A DNA stretch of 64,000 bases, taken from Cryptomeria japonica. Taxonomy: Eukaryota > Streptophyta > Pinopsida > Cupressales > Cupressaceae. The stretch lies in the NCBI RefSeq assembly GCF_030272615.1, contig NC_081406.1, positions 403,715,439-403,779,438 of the forward strand, given 5' to 3'. Below are positions 43,086 through 53,364 of this stretch, piece after piece. Each line of letters opens with the position of its first letter. Position 1 is the stretch's first letter. A program made the position numbers and the translations under genes. The notes beneath the pieces are model-generated. The model had not been told where the DNA came from. It worked only from the letters and a program-made list of their open reading frames with translations, and searched no databases.

Positions 43086-44364
43086 ATGGGGGAATACACA
43101 TTAAGGGAACTTACTCAATGACTCACTAAGTCTGAGCAAGCCTATGATGATCTTATGGTCACATACAAGAAATCTCAAGCAAAAAGAAGAGAACATGCAA
43201 AAAGGCTGATGGAACTATCTGAAAGTAGTTCTGAAGATGAAGCTAACATGGAAGCTATGATTGCTGAAGTGAATAAGCTGAATGATTCAAACTCCAATCT
43301 GAGAAAGGAGTTAGAAGGACTGACTATTCGGTTTAGCCAAGAGCTTGAGAACTAGAGAAAAGCTACAGATCTGGTAAAAGATAGAGATCATGAGATTTCC
43401 AAGTTGAAACATGAGATTAGTGCACTAACTGTTCGCCTTCATGAGAGTAGAATGGAAAAAGAAGACATGCAAGGAGAACTGAACATTGCCATCTCTGAAA
43501 ATGCAAGTCTTATGGAGACAAACACTGCTATTTCCAAAGAACTCTTTGAGTCAAAACTAATACTTGCTAAATTTGGCAAAAGTACAGTCAGGCTAGAGAA
43601 AAAGCTTGAGTCATCTAGACCAGCAAAGAATACCAATGGTCTTGGTTTTTCTAGACATAAGGAAGGAGAATCCTCAGGAACAAATGCTGAAGCATCAAAG
43701 AAGCAACTGACACTCAAAGGAAAAGGTAAGCAAAAATTCAAACCTATTTGCTTTAACTGTCTTAAAGAAGGACACACTGCCAATGTATGTAGGAGAAAAG
43801 CCTACAATAATTTTCCTTATTTTATCAACAATGTACCTAGATCCAATAAGTTCAATGGTCATTGTTATGCATGCAACAAGTTTGGGCATAGAGCATTTGA
43901 ATGCAAGTCTGTAATGGATAACACTGGAAGATATCCTCAGAGGACCAAAGGAAGTGGTCCTGAATCTTTTATGAACTGGAACCACAACCGGTTTAATGTC
44001 TTCAATCATCAGTCAAAAAGTAGTGGTCATCAAGTGGCAACCGGATGGAGAGAAAGTTGTATGATCTGTCATGGTCATGGTCACACTGCTACAACATGCA
44101 TAAGGAAGAATGGAAACATGTATAATAGACCTTGGAGAGCACCTAAACTTGTTTGCTATCACTGCAACAAACCAGGTCACATTGCAAGATTCTGCAAAAG
44201 CAGAAAAAGTATATTTGATGATATACCGTTCACTCAGGAAGGAGAAATAGATGTTGAAAAAGTTCAAGAAGACATGAAGAAAATATAGAAGAAGAAACTA
44301 GTATTATTGGAGGAGGAACCAGTTTCTGCACCAAGTGTGGAAATATCGGAACCGGCAAACTAAG
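43086..44364 (+). pseudogene. E2 gag: coiled coil with four zinc knuckles
   Basis: It starts at ATG 43086 (MGEYTLRELTQ) and stays in one frame with stops at 43119 (TGA), 43353 (TAG) and 44286 (TAG), ending at TAA 44364. The first 200 residues are long heptad-rich helices (AMIAEVNKLNDSNSNLRKEL; RDHEISKLKHEISALTVRL). A Lys-rich stretch leads to four CCHC-type knuckles: CFNCLKEGHTANVC, CYACNKFGHRAFEC, CMICHGHGHTATTC and CYHCNKPGHIARFC. Sirevirus Gags are known for coiled coils plus CCHC motifs; four knuckles is an unusually large number. It would package element RNA into particles. Intact apart from the three stops. Confidence 0.8.
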
Positions 44365-44807
44365 CCTCAAAGGCTTAGGGGGAGCAAACGGCAAAATTCT
44401 TTCGAACCCCCAGTTAACACCGATAAAAGACCTTAACTGGTATGCTACACCTGTCACTTAGCAGAAGACCGGAAATGGTAAAAAAGGAAAATTAGGGTTT
44501 ATGCCCTAATATAGGAGCATTAATGATGGTAGGTGAGAGACATGTATAAATGCATTTTTCAAATCATTTCTCACTATCTGTTTTCGAGCGAAGAAAAGTT
44601 TTCAAGTGCAGAGCGAGGAAAAGGCGATTTGAGCTTAGATTTCAAGAAATTGGATAGCTTTGAAAAAGATTCAAATCTAGTTTGCAAGTGGTAGTGGAGA
44701 ACTCAAAGTGGTGATTTGGCATCCGACGGAGAGCGAAGTAAAGCAGAATCAGGAAGCCCTAATTTCACGTTTGAAAGGTATTTTTTGTGTTCTCAAAATA
44801 CTCTACA
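44365..44807 (+). promoter_or_regulatory. internal promoter region and leader of E2 ORF2
   Basis: After gag comes a purine tract TTAGGGGGAGC (44375-44385), then a TATA box TATAAATG (44545-44552) and about 255 bp of leader rich in GAGCGA(A/G) words. Shortly before ATG 44808 is TTGAAAGGTATTTTT, a possible splice donor. The E1 copy has the same order: a GGGGGAAG tract after gag, a leader with AGCGAAGCAAAA, CAAAAGGTATTTAT, then ATG 60986. The shared layout in two diverged elements supports a separate transcript for ORF2. Confidence 0.55.
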
Positions 44808-47800
44808 ATGGCTTCTGCATCTCATACCAGTTCAAGCACATCTATTGAGTCATAGTCGAAGAATGAATTTCAGACTATATTGATTGCAAGATAGAAGACC
44901 TAGGGTCCTTAGCCATTCATACTCAATTAGGTCTATTTTGCGGAAAGGACAAAAGGATCAAACCGGAGTTCAGTATCTTAGAGAAGAAGAAACTCCATAA
45001 TGTGGTGTATTTTCTGGAAGACTTCATAGAGGATCACATCAGAATCATCTTGAGCAGAGTCCATGGCCACAAGATGTACCTAGAGAGAACGCATGTTATC
45101 ACGCCTGAGGCAATTCATGCAGTCACCGGTTTCTGCAACACAGGGGAAGTGCCAGCCCTAAGAACAGTAAGCAAAATGGAAATGACCAAGCTCACCAGTT
45201 CGACAAGTGATTCACGAGGTATGATAGTTAATCCTATCAAGGATGAACTAGTAAAATATGCCTGCATGGTGATAGGCTACAGAACATTCTCAGCCAGCAG
45301 GATTAATTTTGTATCTGCTGCAGTGGTAAATGCCGCTTACCTGATGATTATAGAGGATAAATCATTTGACTTATGCACCGACATGCGAAGGCAACTCCTA
45401 TCAAACCTTAAGGCAATCAAAAAGGACAATTCACTAAAATTTAAGTTTGGACAACTACTAGTAGGGTTGTTTTTCTATTTCCAAGGCTACTTTCTAGGTG
45501 TAGGAGATGTCCAGTGGTCCCCTGACCAACCGGTAACCAAGCAGATAAAGGAAAGTGTGCAAGCCATTGGAACAGGCTACCCTGAGGTACTGAACAAATA
45601 CTTTGATGAGTTCAGAAGAAAGATGAGTCAGAGGGTATGAATCTCAGGTGACATAGTAAAGAAGTATGAAGATGACATCTATTTCACTATTCAGGTGGAC
45701 AAATGTCTAATGGAGGCTGTTGAGCCTAGAATGGAGGAAGTGGAGCCTATGGGTTATGAGGTCATGTTTGATATGCTGGAAGAGTATGCTTCAACCCCTA
45801 TTGCCTCGCCTCTTGATAAAAAGGCAAAGCGAATCGGAACCTACTTGGAGAGGATCACACCGGTTGAAGAACCATCAGTAAAGAAGGGAAAAGAACCAGC
45901 AGCCAAGAAAGCTAAGGTAGTGCCTGCAGCATCGACACCGGCTACCACTGCGACTCCAAGAGTGACCAAGTGGTCACCGGCAAAGAAGAAACCAGAGGTA
46001 ACACCGGCAAAAGTCTTTGAAAGAAAGAGGAAGACTAAGGCAAATAAACCAGACTCCAAAGAAACTGAGTCTGATGAACAACCAAAGAAGGCTAGACAGA
46101 CCAAGAAGGTGAAGAAGAATGAACCGGCAACATCTGCACCGGTAAATATAGATATCTCCTCTTACAAAACTTTGACACATTGTCAAAGAACAGTAAAGAA
46201 TATTAGGAGAAAGGTACTTCATGATTTAATTGATTATTATGATGAATTCAATAGTGAAGAAAAAGATGAAGTACTGCTGGAAATCATTCTTTATTTATGC
46301 AAAAATGACCGGTCACCATCAGAGATTAAATCTTAGACACCGGATTCATTATTTAAAGCATTGGATAACAAATGGCACATTTCCATTGAAAAGGAACAAG
46401 AGATTAGGGAGAAAGTTTTTGCACATTACTTCCTCGAACTCTCAAATTCAGAATTATTTGATGTATTAGATCAAAATAAAGGTCTCTTCTTCACAAGGAG
46501 AAGAAGACTCTGGTTGTTGGAAGGGAGAGTTGATGATGTAGAAAAGGATACACATCAACACATGGCCCATGCTATCAGCTCTCACAAAACTCAAATGGCC
46601 AACCTCCAAGCAGAAAAGGAATCAGTTATTTCCAAACCGGATGAGGTTTTTGATGAGGAAGGAAACCTGGTGGAGGAACCAATCGACACCATAGATGTTG
46701 AGGCCCTGGATATAGAAGATGTCACTTAGGACATACCTTCTGAGGGAACTGAACAGGGGCAACAGGCCGATCAAGGTGGTGAACAAGCTGTGGACATACA
46801 ACAAGTGGCAAAAGAATAAGAAGAGAAAAAGAAGGATGAAGATGAGAAATAGAAAAAGAGGAAGAGAAGAGAAAAGAGGAAGAGGAGAAAAGAAAAGATG
46901 AAGAGAAGAAGAAGCAAGAAGAAGAAAGGAAGAAAAAGAAGAAGAGGACAAGGAAGAAAAGAAGAAGAAGGAAGAAGAAGAAAAGAGAAAGAAGGAAGAG
47001 GAAGAAAAGAAGAAGAAAGAAGAGGAGAAGAAGAAGAAGGAAGAGGAAAAGAAGAAGAAGGAAGAGGAAGAGAAGAAAAAGGAAGAGGAAGAGAAGAAGA
47101 AAAAGGAAGAGGAAGAGAAGAAGAAGAGGGAAGAAGAAGAAAAGGAAGAGCAGAAGAGAAAAGCAGAGGAGAAGAAAAAGGCAGAAGAAGACAAGGAAGA
47201 AGAGAAGAGAAGAGAAGCAGAAAAGAAGAAAGCTGAAGATGCCAAGGAACAAAAAGCAGCCAAAAGCTCTTAGTTGGAGACTCTGAAGGCAACCGGAAGT
47301 CAACCCTCACCGGTTGATCTTTCTAGTCCTATCGATCTCCAATCTACAAGTGAGTTGGAGCTTATGTAGAGCATCAAGGTTGCTCAAGAGCACCTTGAGA
47401 TCATTCACAGGAAAAAGGAACAAGACATCATTCAGGCAGCTATAGACACACTTACCAGTTTAATCCCCACTACTAATCTTCCTGACACTGATTCATCACT
47501 AGCACAACTCAAACTTCTATGTACTATAGTGGATGATCAGGTGCAGAGTCTAGAAGAAGCAACAGAGGCCAATGTAAAGAAAGAGCACCAAAAGGCTCTT
47601 AATGTTGCTCTGGTGAAGAAACTAAATGAGCTTAGGACTGATTTGCTAAAGGATCAAAAGGTCATAAGGAGTGCCTTGGATGAGGGAAACTTTCTACTCA
47701 GCAAAATCTGTCAACCTCATCTATTCTGTGATGATGTGCTAGCTAAGAAGCAACAACTTCAAATGGACTTACAGTCCTACTTAAGCACATTCAAAACTCC

Positions 47801-48140
47801 TTATGACTCCTTTGCAGCATATGGGCAAACCGTTCACCGGTTCCAGATCTAGTCAGCCAAGATAGAGCAAGAGATCAACACAACGTCTCAAGATTTGTAG
47901 GAGCTTCAAATGGTATTACTTCCATGACTACAAATTCTCCAGAAATGCTATCTGAACCTGGATGCCCTGACAGTCACTCAATAACTGAGCACAATAGATG
48001 CCATGGAGGAACAGGTATCACAAATGCAGACAGAGAAGGAAGTGGTGACCTCCCTACTTGAGTCCTGGTCTCTTTCCATGAAGCAATTTTTGCAAGACTA
48101 CGAAGCATTTTTTGACAAGTATTATTCATTATTCTCATAA
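44808..48140 (+). pseudogene. E2 ORF2: large accessory protein of unknown function
   Basis: It starts at ATG 44808 (MASASHTSSSTSIES), like E1 ORF2 (MASSSSIATPF). One early frameshift follows, then a single frame to about 46900 with in-frame stops at 45638, 46334 and 46727. The N-terminal domain (44880-45640) includes ITPEAIHAVTGFCNTGEVP, SRINFVSAAVVNAAYLMI and KFKFGQLLVGLFFYFQGYFL. Next come MEAVEPR, a basic nuclear-signal-like region (KKGKEPAAKKAKVV; KRKTK), a helical segment, a Lys/Glu-only helix of about 140 codons (46820-47270), and a coiled-coil tail (VDDQVQSLEEATEANVKKEH) to about 48140. No enzyme motif is visible. It may be a distant relative of putative plant transposon protein domains or of Tat ORF1; this is inference. 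Confidence 0.65.
46817..47265 (+). repeat. near-pure purine (GAA/GGA) tract, about 450 bp
   Basis: The plus strand is almost free of C and T, with GAAGAA/GGAAGA words throughout. In the ORF2 frame it encodes a Lys/Glu helix. Opposite-strand frames rich in Ser/Phe/Leu are shadows of it. Confidence 0.9.
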
Positions 48141-48198
48141 ACTCTTTTATATATACATGGAAACGGGTTTTTTGCAGTGGTACTTTGTCATTGTTGGC

Positions 48199-48495
48199 AA
48201 AGGGGGAGAAGTATATGGTTTTAAAATTTTGATGTTTTGAAATTTTGATATATCAGGGGGAGAAGTATATCAGAGGGAGAAGTATCTGTTTTCAAATTTC
48301 GATATATGTTGTGATATATGCTATATGCTCTGATGATTATGCTCTGAATGCAAAATTTCTATACACTTTGTTGATTAAGGGATAGTGTATATGCTTAGGG
48401 GGAGCAATTTTGTTAATGGCAAGTTTTTGTTGTAAAACACTTAGATGTCAAAATTTTATTTTCCTAAGTGTTGCCATCAATGCCAAAGGGGGAGA
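48199..48495 (+). other. multiple polypurine tracts before the E2 3' LTR
   Basis: AAAGGGGGAGAA (48199-48210), AGGGGGAGAA (48255-48264), AGAGGGAGAA (48272-48281), TTAGGGGGAGC (48394-48404) and AAAGGGGGAGA (48485-48495, abutting the LTR). Repeated purine tracts here are a recorded signature of plant Sireviruses. Confidence 0.8.
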
Positions 48496-48496
48496 T

Positions 48497-49675
48497 TGTT
48501 TGCATTTTTGATGTTTATGTTGTGATTGTCATTGATGGACACACACTTGTATTGAGATCCCCTTAATATGTATGAGCTCATGCTCAACCGGTATTTATTC
48601 CAACCAGTATGTTGTATTCTAGTCTTTAGACTAGTAGTGATTTTGCAGAATGTGTTTCCCGGTCTGAAGCGGCATGTTGACCCCAAGCGGTTCGTAGATC
48701 ACAAGCGGTACGAGGAAGAAAAGCGGCACAACACATTCTTACTAGTCTTCATTTTTGTCAAACTGGCAACCGGCATTTTGTATGAACTGGTAATACTCTG
48801 TGATGAGTTACCAACCGACATTTTGTGATGAGTTACCAATCCACCGATTGTTTGACGCTGCTGACACATTGACGGTGATTCTTGTGTCGTGTTATTGAGT
48901 ATGTCTAGACTCACTGAACCTAGGAAATTGTAATGTAATCCTATTGGACCGACATGAAATCAGATTCCTTTAAAAGGACATCATGTCTAGAGTTTTTAAG
49001 TTGTTGAAGAAGTTGCAAATAGGGTTAATGTTGAGCTAGGGTTTAAGGTGGAAGTGGAGAGTGATCTTATCTGAAGAAGATCGAGTTGTAACTGAGAGAG
49101 AGATAGAGGAGACTGAAGTAATGCTAGAATGCATTAGTTGTGAGCAATACTGGATCTATCCAAGCAGTTTTTGCTATTAGATAGATCAAACACTTGTTGA
49201 TTACTCACATCTTTGACAAGTCTATAGCCCTTAATCGAGTAGGCCTCAAAGCCTTTGTAAAATCCTCTAACAAGGTGGTTCACACATCTGAATCTAAAAT
49301 CCTCTAACAAGGTAGTCTTTAATCAGACTTATCTCCTAACAGAGATTGAGATTCTTAACAGGATCTATTCTGGTGAAGAACATTGTAAGACCTTAACCGG
49401 TCTGACCTTAACCGGTCTAGTTTCTATTCTGCAGATAGTGACTTGTGAGTTCCATCTCACCGTGGTTTTTCCCAGTTGGGTTTCCACGTCAAATATCTTG
49501 TGTTATGGTTGTAGTGCTTTTGTGGGTGAATGTTTTATTTGCATTTTGGTTTGTATGTGTGGTAACCGGTTTGATTGTCAGACTGCTTTATCGGTTTATC
49601 TTTAGACTGTGTAAGTGTATTAGTGCAAAGATTTTTGGGTATACTAATTCCCCTCCCCCCTCTTAGTATTCATCA
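48497..49675 (+). repeat. 3' LTR of E2
   Basis: Near-identical to 41859-43035, with visible differences of a few percent. It ends TATTCATCA and is followed by AAAAT. Confidence 0.92.
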
Positions 49676-49741
49676 AAAATATCCTCATCTTGTGAAGCTG
49701 GTTGTTTGAAAATATTATAACCACAAGAAAAATACATTTAT

Positions 49742-49743
49742 TT

Positions 49744-49795
<52 letters not shown>

Positions 49796-49803
49796 GCATA
49801 TAC

Positions 49804-49851
<48 letters not shown>

Positions 49852-49858
49852 ATAAAAA
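49742..49858 (+). repeat. (TACATA)n / (TA)n microsatellite
   Basis: About 60 bp of TACATA units followed by alternating TA. Absent from the 3' LTR of G at the same place, so it expanded after insertion. Confidence 0.9.
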
Positions 49859-49914
49859 CACAAAAAAAGGGAGATTTAATTTATTTAAAAATATATATAT
49901 AAGTAAAATGGGGG

Positions 49915-50175
49915 AGCCTCGGCCCCCCCCCCGCGCTGTGGGCGGTGACCCCCAACAGCGGCCGCAACCGCCACTGTGGGCCGCAACCCATAGTCAAGGA
50001 GGCTTCGGCCCTCCCTGTGGGCGGCGCCCCATAGCAATGGCACAGTCGGGCTGCGGGCTGTGACTCATAGCGACGGCCAAGGTTGCCTCTGTGGGCCGCG
50101 ACCCGCAGGCATGACTGCGGCCATCCCTGCGTGGAGCCTTCCCCCCATAACTTTCCACTCTCCTCCGCTCCTCCC
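49915..50175 (+). repeat. GC-rich minisatellite (unit about 38 bp) in the G LTR
   Basis: Five imperfect units begin with CTGTGGGC(C/G)G(C/T) or CTGCGGGC, each continuing roughly (A/G)CCC(A/G)(T/C)AG. Rich in CpG in an otherwise AT-rich LTR. A diverged copy lies at 58970-59215. Confidence 0.75.
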
Positions 50176-51114
50176 CCGAGTCCCTCCATGGCCTCTGCCT
50201 CCCGTACCCTGCAATAACAAACACACACACACACAACCTACCCTCAAAAAAATATCATAGCTAAAGCCCTCGCCCAAAAATAGGGTTAGGGCTAGACAAT
50301 AAAATGGAAGAAAACTAGGGTGAAGGGTGGGGTAATTTTATAATGTTTTGGTTAGGGCACAGGGGGTATTGTTGTTATAAAGTTTGTTTAGAAAATAAAT
50401 ATCCACGTATAAAAATATATATGTGTTTAATAAATATATATATATATATAGTTAAAAATATGAATGTATGAATTCAACTTTAATTTAGTTATTTTTATTT
50501 AAATATTCATATTTTATATACGTTTTTATAGACATGTGAATATGATGCTTTAAATTTTAAATTATATTGGACTTTAACCTTTTAGGAAATTTATAATGAT
50601 GTTTGTAGGTTATTTTGGCTATAGGGGATTATTTTTTTGGTTCACCTAAATTTAGGCTTGTCGAGATTTAACTTTATAGGGCAGATTTTTATAATGGATT
50701 TATTTAGCCCTTTAGTCAAATTTTAGACTCATTATAATTAGTGTTAAAATAATTCATGGGATTTAAAAAAAAAAAGAATCCAATTGCTAGAGTTAGTTTA
50801 ATTAATTCCTACAATGATTAAAAGGATTGATTGAGATTAATAATAACCCTTGTCAATTAATTTAGGGGTTTTTGCTTAAATGGATTTATTATTTATTAAT
50901 TGATGAGATAATAATAAATTCTTTTGGAGGGTTAATATTTTGCATTTAATTTAAATTATTTTCACTTACTTGAGTTAGTGGTTAGAGTTAACTCAAAACA
51001 TAGCTAAGACAAAACTTGTTAGTGTGTTTCATATTAGGAAATTTAATGTTATTAGGTTGTTATTTAAAAAAAAAAATTATTTCGTTCGTGCCCAAAAGTT
51101 TGGGCATGACATTT

Positions 51115-51126
51115 TGGTATTAGAGC
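51115..51126 (+). other. primer binding site, degenerate initiator-Met type (element G)
   Basis: TGGTATTAGAGC, one mismatch from TGGTATCAGAGC, three bases after the LTR end. Confidence 0.8.
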
Positions 51127-51276
51127 AAGGTTTCCAACACTAGGAACCTTTCTCCATTATGTTTCTCTTTAATTAGTTGATTAATTAATTTTATCTTATT
51201 ATATTTATTTTTAATTAATTAAATTTTTCTTAGAAAAATTATTTATTTATTTCATTTTATTTTATTTCTCATAAGG

Positions 51277-52587
51277 ATGCCTCCAACTACGCGAGAAGCT
51301 CGCAAACGTGGTAGAGGTCCTTATCATGAAAGCATGGCACGCGAAGAGGTTGATAGGGAGGAATCAGTTCTGGAAAGGAACCCAGAGGCCCCTCCCGAAT
51401 GACCGGTTGACCCAAACCGAGACATCTTATTAGCACTCCAGAACCTGATTGGTATAGTCCAGGATAGGCTTCTAGTAGAGGATCGTCATGTTGAAAACCA
51501 AAACTTAGGGAGCCATAGATCGATAGATAGGGAATGGAGTAGGAGTCCACCTCCTAATCCTATAGAGAGTCAGGTTGGGCATGAGCCTGAGTTTGTGCAT
51601 CTACCAGGACCACCTCTAGTGGCAGAGCCAGTGTATTATGAGAGAGCACGTCGGGATCCAGGGGATCTAATCAGAGAGGTTATGCACCTCCAGCCACTAT
51701 CTTTTGGGGGATCTACCGACGCGGTAGAAGCTGAGGTTTGGATTTTGAGCCTAGATAGGTGCTTTGCATTGCGCTCCTACGAGAGCAATCTAAAGGCACG
51801 TGTAGCAGTCCACCTATTGAGAGGAACGACCTCCACATGGTGGAGACATGAGGAATACAAGTGTGGGTTAGTTGCAGATACCCTCACATGGGAGATTTTT
51901 ATAGAGAGGTTCAGGGAGAGGTACATGTCAGAACATTACAGATAGCGTAGGATAGATGAGTTCCATGACCTCCAACAGAAGGGTCTCTCAGTGACCCAGT
52001 ATGAGAGCAAGTTCTTTGAGCTCTTGCCATACGTGGACTACCTGAAAGACAAGAAGCTTCTCATCAACCATTTTATCAGAGGGTTGAATGTCGACATAGC
52101 AGGACCAGTGAGGATGTCCGCTCCAGGGAGCCTGCGGGTTTCCATGGAGAAGGCCTTGATAGCAGAGGAGATTCAAGTCAGGCCACAGGATACAAGGGAT
52201 CGATTCCAGAACTAAAACCCTATACCCCAGACATACAGATTTTAGAAACCCCATTGGAAGGGTAATAACAGACACACATCGGGGTTCTCCAAACCCCCTC
52301 CTCCACAATAGTCATAGCAGAACCAGAGGCAGAGGCCTCCGCAGAGTCAGCAAGGTGCAAAGCCCAAGAAGTGGCAATCTCAGGGTCAGAGGTGAGATCA
52401 ATGATCCCAGGTTTCTTGCACACCTCTGACGAGGACTCAACAATCCTCTAGGGGTGGGTATAGTGGTTCTAGCAGGATAGGGGGACATCCTTTCTCTAGG
52501 CATTAGGGCATCCAGTTTCAGGCACGCGGTGCTTGTTTCATGTGTGGAGCCATGGGGCACATGGCGAGAGAGTGTCCTCAGGGTTAG
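51277..52587 (+). pseudogene. element G gag
   Basis: ATG 51277 (MPPTTREARKRGRG) opens a frame that continues through the retrotransposon Gag core (WILSLDRCFALRSYESNLKA; WWRHEEYKCG; FIERFRERYM) to a zinc knuckle CFMCGAMGHMARECPQG near 52540. In-frame stops include TGA near 51401, TAG near 51943, TAA near 52213 and a cluster of TAG/TGA between 52240 and 52590. The frame stays the same throughout, so damage is mainly point changes. Confidence 0.85.
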
Positions 52588-53364
52588 ATGGTAGGAAATC
52601 AGAGGATGGTAGCATCAGAGCCTACAGTTGAAGATATGGGCAGGTCCCATAGAGTCTTTGCAGCGATTGACAACTGCCAAGCAAAGCACCAGGCCACAGT
52701 CATTGAGGCTGCAGGTATGATCAGAGGTAGCAATGTATCTATATTATTTGATTCAGGAGCTACTGACTCCTTTATATCTCCATTGGTAGTGGAGCATTGT
52801 GGGCTAGTGGCAACTAGACAAGGTGTCAGTTGGGAAGTGGAGTTAGCTTCAGGGGCTAGAGTGTTAGTGGAGTCTAAGGTTAGGGCATGTCAACTTCAGA
52901 TTGGCAATACTACCACCCTAGTAGACCTTAGAGTTACACCACTTGGATCTTATGGTATCGTACTTGGCATGGATTGGCTTTATGTCCACAGAGCCAAGAT
53001 GGATTTCCGTCAGAAAGAGATCAAGTGTGATGATGATCAGGGTTCACCCATAGTAATCACCCGAATTCAAAGACTCGTGTCTCTTCATATGATTTCTGCA
53101 ATGCAGCTTAAGCAGAGCATGCGAAAGGGATGTCATTTATTTGCCATCACCATCAGTGATAGAGGGGAAGAGGATGAAAAGGAAACATCGATTGATGGCC
53201 ATCCTATCCTTAAGGGACATTCAGACGTGTTTCCTTCAGAGCTACCAGGAATGCCACCCCGTAGAGAGATTGACTTCCATATAGATCTTGTACTAGGAGC
53301 TGAGCCAGTTTCAAGAGCACCTTATAGGATGACCAAAAACAAGCTTAATGAGCTCAAGATGTAG
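52588..53364 (+). pseudogene. element G aspartic protease and RT lead-in
   Basis: Same frame as gag. The protease active site is LFDSGATDSFIS (near 52745), followed by the conserved GIVLGMDWLYVHRAKMDF. The RT lead-in has FPSELPGMPPRREIDFHIDL and RAPYRMTKNKLNELK, and stops at TAG 53362. Confidence 0.9.

Larger units (their letters stand above)
41859..49675 (+). mobile_element. pol-less Sirevirus-like LTR retrotransposon E2
   Basis: LTRs at 41859-43035 and 48497-49675 (1177 and 1179 bp) are flanked by a perfect 5 bp duplication AAAAT (41854-41858 and 49676-49680). An initiator-Met-type primer site follows the 5' LTR. The region before the 3' LTR has several GGGGGAGA-type purine tracts and the phrase ATGCCAAAGGGGGAGATTG, hallmarks of plant Sireviruses. 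The interior holds a coiled-coil Gag with several zinc knuckles (43086-44364) and a large second gene, ORF2 (44808-48140). I find no protease, integrase, RT or RNase H. It is therefore non-autonomous and must have used enzymes from a related element. Confidence 0.9.
49676..51111 (+). repeat. 5' LTR of element G, second part
   Basis: It resumes at AAAATATCCTCATC, which in the 3' LTR (58916 onward) is continuous with the sequence before 41859. It contains a (TACATA)n/(TA)n microsatellite, a GC-rich minisatellite (49915-50175) and an AT-rich 800 bp tail. It ends at the hairpin GCCCAAAAGTTTGGGC followed by ATGACA. Confidence 0.88.

Noticed and set aside
46622-47310. Three overlapping minus-strand frames rich in Ser, Phe and Leu, up to 213 codons
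   Set aside because: They are the complement of the GAA/GGA purine tract; composition explains the lack of stops, and no start context or domain is present.
49702-49902. Ile/Tyr-repeat frame
   Set aside because: Translation of the (TACATA)n/(TA)n microsatellite.
49881-50277. Several overlapping frames on both strands in the GC-rich part of the G LTR, repeated at 58909-59339
   Set aside because: The GC-rich minisatellite lacks AT-rich stop codons; all frames are open for that reason.
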